A stretch of 48,615 nucleotides of DNA from Prevotella sp. (GTDB taxonomy: Bacteria > Bacteroidota > Bacteroidia > Bacteroidales > Bacteroidaceae): contig JAEEQB010000035.1 of NCBI GenBank assembly GCA_016285075.1, forward strand, positions 1-48,615, read 5' to 3'. A program made the position numbers and the translations under genes. The notes beneath the pieces were generated by a model that saw nothing but the letters and a program-made list of their open reading frames with translations, was not told where the DNA came from and ran no database searches. This document shows positions 6,897-17,679 of the stretch, piece after piece; the first letter of the stretch is position 1; each line of letters opens with the position of its first letter.

Positions 6897-8735
6897 TATC
6901 TCATTGCCCGTGTAGAGCTTATAGTAACGTCCCTTCAGGCGTAACAGCTCTTCGTGAGTGCCTTGCTCAATGATGCGTCCGTGATCAAGGACAATGATCT
7001 GGTCGGCATTGCGGACGGTGGAGAGACGATGAGCTATGACGAAGGTGGTGCGACCCTGCATGATGGTGTCCATGCCGCGCTGTACCAATTGTTCGGTGTG
7101 AGTGTCGATGCTGCTCGTTGCCTCATCGAGAATCAGCACTGGTGGATTAGCCACCGCCGCACGTGCAATGGCCAGGAGCTGTCGCTCACCCGCACTGAGG
7201 TTGCCGCCGTCGGCATTCAATTGTGTCTGGTAGCCGTTGGCCAGGCGGCGGATGAAGTCATCGGCTCCTACCAGTCTGGCGGCCTGTATACACTCCTCGT
7301 CGGTAGCATCGAGTTTTCCGTAACGTATGTTGTCTAAGACTGTTCCCGTGAACAGATGTGTCTCCTGGAGCACGATGCTCATGCTCTTACGCAGTGACTC
7401 CTTGCGGATGTCGCTCACAGGTATGCCGTCATATAGTATCCTGCCCTGCTGAATCTCATAGAAACGGTTAATCAGGTTGATGATTGTTGTCTTACCGGCA
7501 CCAGTTCCTCCCACGAAGGCAATCTTTTGACCTGGGTTGGTGTTGATATCGATATCAAAGAGTATCTGCTTCTCCTTCGTATATCCGAAATCCACGTCCT
7601 TGAAATCCACATCGCCCTTCGGGTCCTTCAGCTCCACCGTACCCTCGTCTACCTCGGGCTCGGCATCCATCAGTCTGAACACACGCTCGGCGCCCACGGT
7701 GGCGTTGAGTACGGAGTTGATTTGCTGTGACACATGCGTAATGGGCTGTGTAAAGCTTTTATTCAGTGTCAGGAAAGCCACCACCGTTCCAAGCGTGATG
7801 GTGAACTGAGCATGGAGTGCGGAGCCTTGACCAATGGCCAAGGTGGCACCTACAACGGCAATGAGCACATAGCCGAGGTTGGAAAGGTTACCATTGACAG
7901 GCATAACGATATTGGCGATTTTGTTGGCACTGCATGCCGAAGACCGGAGCTGCTCGTTGATGCGTTCGAATTCCTCAGTCACCTGCTGCTCATGGCAGAA
8001 TACCTTAACGACCTTCTGCCCCGTCATCATCTCTTCAATGAATCCATTGACACGGGCCAGGCTCTCCTGCTGAGTACGGAAATAGGTTCGGCTGCGCTTG
8101 CCCAGCTTCGTAGTAACCACCATCATCACCACCGCCATCAGTATCGATACCAATGTCAGTGGCACACTCATCACCACCATCGAGGCAAACGTCACGGCAA
8201 TGGTGATGACAGAGTTGAACACCTGGGCTATGGAGGTACTGATCATCTGACGCAGCGAGTCCACGTCATTGGTATAGACCGACATCATCTCGCCATGCGA
8301 GTGTTGGTCGAAATAACTGATGGGCAGACGCTCCATCCGTTCGAAGATTCGCTTGCGCAGACGCAGCATCGTTCCCTGCGAGACATTGATCATCAGGCGG
8401 TTGTAGAGATAAGAGCATGCAACGCCAACCAACAGCACGAGTCCCAGTTTGAACAAAGCCTGCGAAAGCGAATAGTATTCCGGACTGGCCACTTTGGTCA
8501 ACGGTACAATGTAGTCGTCGATCAGCGTACGGGTGAACAACGTAGAAGCCAGTGTGGTGACCGACGTGATGGCGATGCAGACCAAGACGGTGAGGATGGA
8601 GAACTTATAGTCCTGAAGCACATATTTGGTCAGTCGCCAGATGACAGCCCGTTTCTGACGGTCTACTTTCTGGATACCACCCTGGTTCTGAACATGAGGG
8701 CCTCGTGGGCCTCCTCCGAAATTAGGTTGTCTCAT
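6891..8735 (-). CDS. ABC exporter half-transporter, catalytically intact subunit
   Basis: This 614-residue type IV ABC exporter subunit has an unusual Gly/Pro/Asn-rich N-terminus (MRQPNFGGGPRGPHVQNQGG), six membrane segments and a C-terminal ATPase. Motifs are Walker A GGTGAGKTT, Q-loop QETHLF, signature LSAGERQ, Walker B ILDEATSSID with the catalytic Glu, and switch His in IAHRLS. The signature deviates from LSGGQ. The gene overlaps its upstream partner by four bases (ATGA). Together they match heterodimeric multidrug-type exporters such as BmrCD or TM287/288, with this subunit supplying the Walker motifs of the active site. The substrate cannot be inferred. Confidence 0.92.
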   Translation of the reverse strand: MRQPNFGGGPRGPHVQNQGGIQKVDRQKRAVIWRLTKYVLQDYKFSILTVLVCIAITSVTTLASTLFTRTLIDDYIVPLTKVASPEYYSLSQALFKLGLVLLVGVACSYLYNRLMINVSQGTMLRLRKRIFERMERLPISYFDQHSHGEMMSVYTNDVDSLRQMISTSIAQVFNSVITIAVTFASMVVMSVPLTLVSILMAVVMMVVTTKLGKRSRTYFRTQQESLARVNGFIEEMMTGQKVVKVFCHEQQVTEEFERINEQLRSSACSANKIANIVMPVNGNLSNLGYVLIAVVGATLAIGQGSALHAQFTITLGTVVAFLTLNKSFTQPITHVSQQINSVLNATVGAERVFRLMDAEPEVDEGTVELKDPKGDVDFKDVDFGYTKEKQILFDIDINTNPGQKIAFVGGTGAGKTTIINLINRFYEIQQGRILYDGIPVSDIRKESLRKSMSIVLQETHLFTGTVLDNIRYGKLDATDEECIQAARLVGADDFIRRLANGYQTQLNADGGNLSAGERQLLAIARAAVANPPVLILDEATSSIDTHTEQLVQRGMDTIMQGRTTFVIAHRLSTVRNADQIIVLDHGRIIEQGTHEELLRLKGRYYKLYTGNEID

Positions 8736-10495
8736 GCGTCACCTCCTTTCCTATCAAAGTCACCACGGTCGGAAGTCTGTATCTCGTAGATCTCCTGATA
8801 CAGCTGATTCGTACGCAACAGGTTCTCGTGAGTGTCAAAGCCCGTGACGGCACCGCCCTGCAAGACGAGGATGCGGTCGCAGTGCTGCACACTGCTGATG
8901 CGCTGTGCAATGATGATTTTCGTCATCTCAGGCAGCTCTTCACGGAAGGCTCGCTGGATGCGAGCATCCGTCTGTGTGTCGCAGGCCGACGTCGAGTCGT
9001 CGAGCACCAATATCTGTGGACGTTTCAACAAGGCACGTGCTATGCACAGACGCTGCTTCTGTCCGCCAGACACATTGGTGCCTCCCTGTTCGATATGGGT
9101 GTCGTAGCCGTAGGTCATCTGACTGATGAACTCGTCGGCCTGTGCCAACCGGCAAGCCCAACGGCAGTCGTCCAGCGTAGCGTTGGAATTGCCCCAGCGC
9201 AGGTTCTCGAGAATGGTTCCACTGAACAGGATATTCTGCTGCAGCACTACACTGACAGCATTTCTCAAGGCTGTCAGGTCATACTCCCGGACGTTACGTC
9301 CACCAACGAGCACCTCGCCTTGGTTTGTATCGTAAAGACGGGAAATTAGGCTCACCAGAGTGGACTTGCCCGAACCGGTGCCGCCAATCACGCCAATGGT
9401 CTGACCGCTCTCTATGCGGAACGAAACGTTGAAGAGCGCTGAACGGCGGTGTTGCTGCTGGGAAGTGGTCTTGTAGTCAAACCTCACCCCTAGGAACTCC
9501 ACACTACCATCGGCAATGTCATAAACAGGATGATCAGGATTGACAATGTCGGGGTTCTCCTCTATGACCTCGCTTACACGCTGAGCCGAGGCTGCACTCT
9601 GAGTCAGCATTACAAAGATCATCGACAACATCATCAGCGCCTGAAGGATAGACATGACATAAGTAAACAGCGACGTCAGCTCACCAGTGGTCAGCGTACC
9701 GCCTACGATGAACTGGGCTCCCCACCAGCTCAGAGCCATAATGCAGCCATAGACCACAAGGTTCATCACGGGATGGTTCAGCGCCATCAGGCTCTCTGCA
9801 CGTACATATAATTTATAGAGTCCCTCAGCCGCCTGGCTGAACTTCTGGTTCTCATAGGCCTCACGCACGAAAGCCTTCACCACGCGGATGGCCTGGACAT
9901 TCTCCTGTACGCTCTGGTTCAGGTGGTCGTACTTCACAAACACTTGTTGGAACAGACGTGCCACACGACTGATGATCTGATAGAGCGACACACCAAGAAT
10001 GGCCATTGCCACGAGGAAGATAAGACTGAGTCTCGCATCAATGACCAGACACATCACAACAGACAACACCAGGCGGAACGGTGCCCTGACCGTCACACGC
10101 AGTATCTGTTGGTAGGCATTCTGCAGGTTCTGAACGTCAGTGGTCATTCGTGTCACCAGACCAGCTGTGGAGTATTTGTCAATATCAGAGAAAGCAAACC
10201 GCTGGATGTTCCTGTACATGGCTTTCCGCAGGTTGGCTGCGAACCCCGAAGCAGCATAGGCCACCGAACGGCCTGCCATGATGCCGAAGGCCAAGGAGAG
10301 AAACGCCATTCCAATCATCACCGCGCCGTAGAAGTAGACATTCTCCATGCTGCCCGCATTGATGCCCTTGTCGATGAGCGAGGCCGTGACATAAGGTATC
10401 AACACATCCATCACCACTTCCAGGGCTGTCCACAAAGGCGTCATCAGTGAGGCTGCCTTAAATTGTCCAATCTGTTTAGTTAGTGTCTTTATCAT
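8732..10495 (-). CDS. ABC exporter half-transporter, degenerate-site subunit
   Basis: This 587-residue subunit has six membrane segments and an ATPase domain with Walker A GGTGSGKST, Q-loop QQNILF and an ideal signature VSGGQKQR. The Walker B region reads ILVLDDSTSACD, so the catalytic Glu is Asp, and the switch region reads IAQRISS, so the switch His is Gln. In heterodimeric exporters the degenerate ATP site pairs exactly such a Walker B/switch with a non-canonical signature on the partner, which here is LSAGE. It is co-transcribed with the gene at 6891-8735 (ATGA overlap) and starts 13 bases after the B3/B4-domain gene. Confidence 0.92.
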   Translation of the reverse strand: MIKTLTKQIGQFKAASLMTPLWTALEVVMDVLIPYVTASLIDKGINAGSMENVYFYGAVMIGMAFLSLAFGIMAGRSVAYAASGFAANLRKAMYRNIQRFAFSDIDKYSTAGLVTRMTTDVQNLQNAYQQILRVTVRAPFRLVLSVVMCLVIDARLSLIFLVAMAILGVSLYQIISRVARLFQQVFVKYDHLNQSVQENVQAIRVVKAFVREAYENQKFSQAAEGLYKLYVRAESLMALNHPVMNLVVYGCIMALSWWGAQFIVGGTLTTGELTSLFTYVMSILQALMMLSMIFVMLTQSAASAQRVSEVIEENPDIVNPDHPVYDIADGSVEFLGVRFDYKTTSQQQHRRSALFNVSFRIESGQTIGVIGGTGSGKSTLVSLISRLYDTNQGEVLVGGRNVREYDLTALRNAVSVVLQQNILFSGTILENLRWGNSNATLDDCRWACRLAQADEFISQMTYGYDTHIEQGGTNVSGGQKQRLCIARALLKRPQILVLDDSTSACDTQTDARIQRAFREELPEMTKIIIAQRISSVQHCDRILVLQGGAVTGFDTHENLLRTNQLYQEIYEIQTSDRGDFDRKGGDA

Positions 10496-10508
10496 GTTCT
10501 GTCAGGAT

Positions 10509-11174
10509 TTATCTGTATACCGTATAGCTGCCGCCGTCGCTTTGGCAATACTTACGGACAAGCTGCTGGATCAACTCGGCATTCTGCCGCACGCGGTCTT
10601 CATCGCCATCGTAACCGTTAATAAGTACCAGGAGGTGTGTGGTCTCAAGTGTCATCTTCGTGCGCTCGTTGTCACTGGTGGGCGTCCCCACCCCGCCCTG
10701 CGCATCACGGTAGACAGGCAATCCGGCGATATTGAGCATTCCGCGCCCAATGCCCTCGTAGGGCTCACCCTCGCGACCCACGCCCAGCGTCAGCGTGTCG
10801 CCCACAAACTTGTCGGCATCGAAACCGCCAATGCTGTAGCCAAAGGCTATAGAGGCAAGGTTCACCAGGTCGACAAGCGTATCAATCTGGTATAGTTCCT
10901 TGCCCTGCAGCATGCGGCGAATGAGCTGCTCGGAGGCAGGACGGTAGCGAGAAGGATCCTTGCCGCATTTCTTGTAGACGGCCCTGGTGGCAGCGATGCC
11001 GCTCAGTTCCTTCAACGACTCAGTGGTCAGTTCACGTCGGAAACGCTCCTCATACTCATGTATCTCGTCCCAAAGCGGGACACAGTATTTGCTGTTCACC
11101 ACCTGCGCCTCGACCGCTGCCCCCACGAATCGAGGGCACACCTGTTCTATCTCTTGTGATACGATGATGTTCAT
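10509..11174 (-). CDS. B3/B4 (tRNA-binding-like) domain protein, COG3382-type
   Basis: The frame is open from 11204, but the -7 box TAAATTTG lies at 11202-11209, so that ATG would precede the transcription start. I therefore place the start at ATG 11174 (MNIIVSQE), after a GAAGAAG stretch, giving 221 residues. The protein resembles free-standing B3/B4 domains related to the editing domain of phenylalanyl-tRNA synthetase beta chain, with conserved-looking segments LSGIAATRAVYKKCGKDPSR, IDTLVDLVNLAS and GYSIGGFD. The biochemical role of these stand-alone proteins is not established. Two ABC exporter genes follow after 13 bases, and the PL11 lyase gene is divergent. Confidence 0.78.
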   Translation of the reverse strand: MNIIVSQEIEQVCPRFVGAAVEAQVVNSKYCVPLWDEIHEYEERFRRELTTESLKELSGIAATRAVYKKCGKDPSRYRPASEQLIRRMLQGKELYQIDTLVDLVNLASIAFGYSIGGFDADKFVGDTLTLGVGREGEPYEGIGRGMLNIAGLPVYRDAQGGVGTPTSDNERTKMTLETTHLLVLINGYDGDEDRVRQNAELIQQLVRKYCQSDGGSYTVYR

Positions 11175-11201
11175 GTCTTCTTCATTAACGTCTAATCGCT
11201 G

Positions 11202-11209
11202 CAAATTTA
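11202..11209 (-). promoter_or_regulatory. -7 promoter box for the B3/B4-ABC exporter operon
   Basis: TAAATTTG on the minus strand. It fixes the start of the B3/B4 gene at 11174 because the longer ORF would begin inside the box. Confidence 0.65.
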
Positions 11210-11263
11210 GGCATTTTTTCTGTATTTTCTGCGAACATTGACATTTTTTTTGCTCGTTTTTTG

Positions 11264-11271
11264 TAAATTTG
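11264..11271 (+). promoter_or_regulatory. -7 promoter box for the PL11 lyase gene
   Basis: TAAATTTG, preceded by a T-rich tract, about 32 bases before the ATG at 11303. It is divergent to the identical box at 11202-11209. Confidence 0.65.
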
Positions 11272-11302
11272 CAGGCGCAAACGAACTACTAATAACATAT
11301 CT

Positions 11303-13432
11303 ATGCACTACAAAGTGATTTCTCTGGCTTTGACCGTCTGCCTCAGCATGGCGGTTATGGCTCAGACAAACAACTTGAACAACCGCGCCCTCTGGGCCAG
11401 TATCAACGACAAGAAGGATGCCTCCTTGGGCGACTATCAGCAGCACACGGGCAAAGTGCTCGTCACGTGGCGCATGCTGCCAGGCGACGACGCCACGACG
11501 GGCTTCGACCTCTACCGCGCCATCGGCACAGCCGCTGAGAAGAAGATTGCCACCAACATCCGCAACCGCACCTGCTTCCAAGACGCATCGGCCAGCAAGA
11601 CCGCCGACAACCACTACCGACTGACCTACTCGGGCAGCGACGAGACGCTGTCCATGTTCACGCTTACGAAGGCCCAGGTCAGCAGTGGACTGCCTTACGT
11701 CAGCATCCCGCTGGCCGACACGAAGGACGTCTATGCCGACACCAAGAAGATTGTATATACGGCCAACGACGTGAGCGTGGGCGACCTCGACGGCGACGGT
11801 GAGTTCGAGATCGTGGTGAAGCGCCTGCAGAGCGTGAAGGACGCCTCGGGCAACATCGTCAGCGACGGCTCTGGCGCCAGCTACTCACAACAGGACTGCC
11901 TCTGGGCGGTCATCTGGGATGCCTATAAGCTAGACGGCACGCTCCTTTGGCGAGTCAAGGGCGGCCCAGGCATCATTCTCGGCAACTCGTCGAGCTTCGC
12001 CATTGCCGACTTCGACGGCGATGGCTGTGCCGAGATGGCCATCCGCACCTGCGAGGGCACGGTGTTCGGCGATGGCACGGAGATTCCCGATGTCAACGGT
12101 GACGGCAAGATTGACTACCGCACGTGGGGCAACCTCAATTCCAGCAGCCCCGGATGGGTTGACCACTACAGCTCGGCAGGGCCGGAGTTCATCAGCATCG
12201 TCGACGGTAAGACGGGTCGCGAGCTAGCCCGCGACAACTTCATAGCCCGCGAGACCAGCAGTGCCTGGGGCGACGACTACTGGAAGCGCGCATGCTCGTT
12301 CCGCATCGGCGTGGGCTGCTTCGACGAGTCGGGGCTCCCCTCAGTGGTCATCGGACGCGGCGTCTATGCCCGCTCCGTCATCGAGGCATGGGACTGGCGC
12401 GACGGACAACTCACCAAGCGCTGGCGCTTCGACACCAGCGACAAGGGTACCGGCAAGGACGGCAAGAAGCACAGCACCTACGCTGCCCAGGGCAACCACT
12501 CGCTCAACGTGGCCGACCTCGACGGTGACGGGCTCGACGAGGTGATGTACGGCTCGATGGCGGTCGACAACGACGGCATCGGCCTGTGGAACACCCGCCT
12601 GGGACACGGCGATGCCAACCACGTGGGCAAGTTCCTGCCTGAGCGCGAGGGACTGCAGATGTTCCACTGCTTAGAGACGGGCAAGACGATGGTGGCGCTG
12701 CACGACGCCCGCGACGGCTCCGTCATCTGGAAGAAGGACGCTGCCAGCGACAACGACATGGGCCGCTGCCTCGTGGGCGACTTCTTCCCCGAATATCCCG
12801 GCTGCGAGTTCTTCTACTATCAGGGCAACTACATCAGGCAGGACGGTACCGAAACCACTATTAACACCAAGGGGCAGAAAGGCGGCTGCGGCATGGCCGT
12901 GTGGTTCGACGGCAACCTGTCGCGTCAGCTCATCGAGGACAACATCATCAACAGTCCGAAGTACGGTCGCACGTTCACCATGTACCGCTTCAGCGAGACG
13001 TTCATCAACGGCACCAAGTCGAACCCCTCGTGGTATGGCGACATCTTCGGCGACTGGCGCGAGGAGGTCATCCTGCCCGACGCCACCCGGCTGCAGGACA
13101 TCAAGATCTTCTCTACCTGGTACCCCACAACGCATAAGTTCCCGTGGCTGATGACCGATCACTGCTACTGGATGTCGGCACTCAACGAGAACATCGGCTA
13201 CAACCAACCCACCAACACCGGTTACTACTTAGGCAGTGACGTGAAGCGTGATGCCGACGCATGGGCTGAGGCCGAGCGGGTGCAGAACCGCCATCTGACA
13301 ACCGCCGTCACCACGCTCACGGCCCCTGCTCCCCGCCGCACCGGCGGACTCTACAACCTCACCGGGCAGCGCGTGGACAAGTCATACAAAGGCATCATCA
13401 TCAAGAACGGAAAGAAGGCGTATAATAAATAA
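11303..13432 (+). CDS. Secreted rhamnogalacturonan lyase, polysaccharide lyase family 11
   Basis: This 709-residue enzyme should cleave the rhamnogalacturonan-I backbone of pectin by beta-elimination. A Sec signal peptide (residues 1-20, ending VMAQ) precedes a small N-terminal domain (VTWRMLPGDDATTGFDLYR) and an eight-bladed propeller typical of YesW/YesX-like PL11 enzymes. Calcium-binding FG-GAP-type turns are clear: VGDLDGDGEFEIVVKR, IADFDGDGCAEMAIR, DVNGDGKIDY, VADLDGDGLDEVMYG. The C-terminus (GLYNLTGQRV, then KGIIIKNGKK) is the short tail common on secreted Prevotella proteins and may act in sorting. It stands alone with its own promoter. Its GC content is clearly higher than the rest of the window (one sampled line is about 73 percent). 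Confidence 0.92.
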   Translation: MHYKVISLALTVCLSMAVMAQTNNLNNRALWASINDKKDASLGDYQQHTGKVLVTWRMLPGDDATTGFDLYRAIGTAAEKKIATNIRNRTCFQDASASKTADNHYRLTYSGSDETLSMFTLTKAQVSSGLPYVSIPLADTKDVYADTKKIVYTANDVSVGDLDGDGEFEIVVKRLQSVKDASGNIVSDGSGASYSQQDCLWAVIWDAYKLDGTLLWRVKGGPGIILGNSSSFAIADFDGDGCAEMAIRTCEGTVFGDGTEIPDVNGDGKIDYRTWGNLNSSSPGWVDHYSSAGPEFISIVDGKTGRELARDNFIARETSSAWGDDYWKRACSFRIGVGCFDESGLPSVVIGRGVYARSVIEAWDWRDGQLTKRWRFDTSDKGTGKDGKKHSTYAAQGNHSLNVADLDGDGLDEVMYGSMAVDNDGIGLWNTRLGHGDANHVGKFLPEREGLQMFHCLETGKTMVALHDARDGSVIWKKDAASDNDMGRCLVGDFFPEYPGCEFFYYQGNYIRQDGTETTINTKGQKGGCGMAVWFDGNLSRQLIEDNIINSPKYGRTFTMYRFSETFINGTKSNPSWYGDIFGDWREEVILPDATRLQDIKIFSTWYPTTHKFPWLMTDHCYWMSALNENIGYNQPTNTGYYLGSDVKRDADAWAEAERVQNRHLTTAVTTLTAPAPRRTGGLYNLTGQRVDKSYKGIIIKNGKKAYNK

Positions 13433-13701
13433 CTCGACTTTCAAGTAAGAAACGGCCTGAATGGCTTCTTTCAATCCTGTCTCGCGGACATCTTGTCAAC
13501 CTGCGGCAGGAGCATTCTTATTGAAAAACTCATTTCATCTTCTCATCTTTAATGATGTTCCATAGCGCTCATCGCTTAAATCGTTAAATAAGCGAAAGTT
13601 TTTGCAGTTATATGTGCTTTTATTTTTCTACAATTCATATTTCTATTAGTTTTGCAGAAAAATAGGAAGTTTTGTGCATACGATAGTGATGGATGATTTG
13701 T
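13433..13701. other. Intergenic region with a weak hairpin after the PL11 gene
   Basis: AAGAA (13447-13451) pairs with TTCTT (13466-13470) around GGCC...GGC, a possible rho-independent terminator. The rest is AT-rich and holds no gene or repeat that I can see. Confidence 0.35.
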
Positions 13702-14040
13702 TTAAGTAAGCAGCGAAAGTTTACATACCTTGTTTTTATTGTTCAAAGACACATTTTTGTTCACGAACAAATTCGGATGCGGGTTGAAGAAACGGCCCCT
13801 GTCGTAGTGAGCGTACACTGCGAACGTCCAGCTATTAGTCCACCATACCACGGGACGATAGAAATGGGCTAATGTGATGTACTTGTCGTACTGCCTGGCG
13901 ATAAGTACATAGCGGAGATCGGCATCACGACGATCCCACCGGATGTCAAACACGTCACCATGTCCATTCAGACTCATCAGATAGTCGAGATTAATCTCGT
14001 AGACCGCCTCATTCTGATTTGTTTCTTTTTCACATTGCAT
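13702..14040 (-). CDS. Protein of unknown function
   Basis: A frame of 112 codons begins MQCEKETNQNEAVYEINLDY. The middle is rich in aromatic residues and Arg/Asp (FDIRWDRRDADLRY, HFYRPVVWWTNSW), giving a composition like a small soluble alpha/beta protein, while the last 20 residues (from NKNVSLNNKN) look low-complexity. No family is recognised. It lies downstream of ligA, beyond the hairpin at 14090-14125, and I see no consensus -7 box (the nearest is CACCTTTG about 45 bases upstream). It may be a lineage-specific or decaying gene. Confidence 0.4.
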   Translation of the reverse strand: MQCEKETNQNEAVYEINLDYLMSLNGHGDVFDIRWDRRDADLRYVLIARQYDKYITLAHFYRPVVWWTNSWTFAVYAHYDRGRFFNPHPNLFVNKNVSLNNKNKVCKLSLLT

Positions 14041-14089
14041 AGTTCGGAACTTTTAGTGAGGTTTACAAGAGATTATTCCTAAACAGCAA

Positions 14090-14125
14090 AGGTGTTTCCC
14101 CTAAACGTTGATAGGGAAAACACCT
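14090..14125. terminator. Hairpin between ligA and the unknown gene
   Basis: AGGTGTTTCCCCTA (14090-14103) pairs with TAGGGAAAACACCT (14112-14125) with one mismatch. T-runs are short, so it is a probable but not strong terminator for ligA. Confidence 0.55.
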
Positions 14126-14151
14126 ATTACCAATTGTCAATATTGCTTATT

Positions 14152-16164
<2,013 letters not shown>

Positions 16165-16830
16165 TTACAGGCCAGCTTCCAATAGCTGGTCGCAGATGCT
16201 CTTCATGCCCTTGACCGAAGGATGACCGTTCTGCTTCTCAATATCATGCAGTTCTATGAGCTGCACATCATAATGCCTGCACACCTCACGCATCGACTCG
16301 TTGATAGACTCCCTCAACTCCGAATTCAGTATCGAGCAGATCTTGGCTTTGGGATAACGCTTCTGTAGCAAATCGAACAGACATGCCAGCGCAGGACGGA
16401 AATTCTTGCAGTCCTCCTTCGTCCAGTCCGCGTACTTATACTCGCCTATGGGCGAGTTAGCCCAAGCATCGTTGGTACCGCCGAACACAAAGATGATGTC
16501 AGGATTTCCCAGGCTGTCCACACGTGAAATAAAGTTGTTGCGTGACGTATCCATCCGGCCGTATCCAGTACCGCAGATGGTAGTACCGCCCCAGGAATCG
16601 TTCTTCTCCAATACATAGCCCTTGGCCTTAATATAGAGGTCCCACCATGTCTGCTCCAATTCCGTGCAATCGTTCCGGTCGTTGGGATAGAAAGACGAGT
16701 AATGGGCAGGTATCACACCCTGAAACGTAGAATAAGAGTCACCCAGAACCGACACTTTCTTTGTCTGCGCCGATGCAGCTACCGTTGTAACCAGCATCAG
16801 CATAAGGATTTGTAATTTCTTCATTGTCAT
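16165..16830 (-). CDS. Secreted SGNH/GDSL-family hydrolase
   Basis: This 221-residue protein has a Sec signal peptide ending near residue 21 (AASAQ). It carries the SGNH blocks: GDSYS with nucleophile Ser32, a Gly in the GTGYGRMDTSRNNF loop, GGTND, and NGHPSVKG with the catalytic His. Such enzymes act as esterases on acyl or acetyl groups, often on carbohydrates. The start is ATG 16830 or the second ATG two codons on (MKKLQ). It precedes ligA by 15 bases. A carbohydrate-esterase role would suit the nearby PL11 lyase but is not demonstrated by linkage, since they are separate transcripts. Confidence 0.82.
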   Translation of the reverse strand: MTMKKLQILMLMLVTTVAASAQTKKVSVLGDSYSTFQGVIPAHYSSFYPNDRNDCTELEQTWWDLYIKAKGYVLEKNDSWGGTTICGTGYGRMDTSRNNFISRVDSLGNPDIIFVFGGTNDAWANSPIGEYKYADWTKEDCKNFRPALACLFDLLQKRYPKAKICSILNSELRESINESMREVCRHYDVQLIELHDIEKQNGHPSVKGMKSICDQLLEAGL

Positions 16831-16905
16831 GATTGATTGGTTGTTTATTTCTTTCTTATCTGACAGAGGACCTTAGTTCCAGTTCCCATGTCATCTTTTT
16901 GCCTG

Positions 16906-16913
16906 CAAAGTTA
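16906..16913 (-). promoter_or_regulatory. -7 promoter box for SGNH hydrolase-ligA
   Basis: TAACTTTG on the minus strand, about 76 bases before the SGNH start. Confidence 0.6.
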
Positions 16914-17094
16914 CAAAAAACGAGTGAAATGCAAAAGGAAAACTTGTTTTTCTTTTCATTTCCGAGTGCAAAGGACTCGAAACTTGTTTCGCTTGGTTTG
17001 TCCAAGAACTGCGGCGAAGCCAGAGTTACAAAAAACAGCGTACCGTCTTTCGCGTTTTCTGAAAAAAAAGTGACGATGGGTAAATCTTTTTCCG

Positions 17095-17102
17095 TATCTT
17101 TG
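17095..17102 (+). promoter_or_regulatory. -7 promoter box for the ECF sigma operon
   Basis: TATCTTTG fits TAnnTTTG and lies about 65 bases before the sigma gene, upstream of a leader hairpin at 17120-17140. Confidence 0.6.
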
Positions 17103-17166
17103 CGTCTTGAAAGATAGAAGGGCCTCGGAATGAGGGGCCCGGAATAACAGGAAAAAAAGGAAAACG

Positions 17167-17679
17167 ATGGAGCGAGAAACGGAACGGCTGCTTGAGGAAC
17201 TGGAACGGATTGTCACTGAGCGACAAGACTGGCTGTTCCGCTTCGCTTACATGCGCATCGGCATCAGGGAGGAGGCCGAGGACGTGGTGCAGGATGCACT
17301 GCTGAGCGTGTTCCGCCGGCTGAGGGGGCAGACGAGCATCGGCAACGTTGAGCAGTACGTCATCCGCGCCATCAACAATGCCTGCACCGACTACTTCCGA
17401 CGAAAACCGCTTCACATGGTAACGCTCGACCGGGCTGAGCAAATGAGCATCGACGAGGCCGATCGTCAGATTCACAACGAGTTTGTGCGCATCAGCCGAC
17501 TACTCGAAATGCTGCCACCGGAACAGTCGGAAATCGTCAGGCTGAAATGCTACGACGACCTGACGTTCAAGCAAATAGCTGAACTGCAAGGCATACCCGA
17601 AGCTACGGCGAAGTCGCGCTACCGCTATGCTATCATGCACATACAACAACGAATCAAAAAGAAAGAAGGCCAGATATGA
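17167..17679 (+). CDS. ECF-type RNA polymerase sigma factor
   Basis: This 170-residue sigma-70 family protein directs RNA polymerase to a dedicated promoter set. Region 2 is seen in AYMRIGIREEAEDVVQDAL, followed by VIRAINNACTDYFRR. Region 4 with its helix-turn-helix is LTFKQIAELQGIPEATAKSR. Its last four bases overlap the next gene (ATGA), which encodes a membrane protein with an N-terminal cytoplasmic segment, the usual sigma/anti-sigma arrangement. A secreted protein follows. It has no FecR-like partner, so this is not a standard TonB-transduction pair. Confidence 0.9.
   Translation: MERETERLLEELERIVTERQDWLFRFAYMRIGIREEAEDVVQDALLSVFRRLRGQTSIGNVEQYVIRAINNACTDYFRRKPLHMVTLDRAEQMSIDEADRQIHNEFVRISRLLEMLPPEQSEIVRLKCYDDLTFKQIAELQGIPEATAKSRYRYAIMHIQQRIKKKEGQI

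Larger units (their letters stand above)
16831..17166. other. Divergent promoter region between the SGNH gene and the ECF sigma gene
   Basis: It holds a leftward -7 box at 16906-16913 (TAACTTTG) and a rightward one at 17095-17102 (TATCTTTG). The 12-mer GTTACAAAAAAC occurs at both 16910 and 17026, so part of the leftward promoter appears duplicated in decayed form. A GC hairpin (GGGCC, 17120-17124, with GGCCC, 17136-17140) lies in the sigma gene leader. No gene is seen. Confidence 0.55.

Noticed and set aside
7734..8789. 351-codon plus-strand ORF
   Set aside because: It is antisense to the ABC exporter genes, His/Gln/Arg-rich, and lacks any domain; typical shadow of a GC-rich gene.
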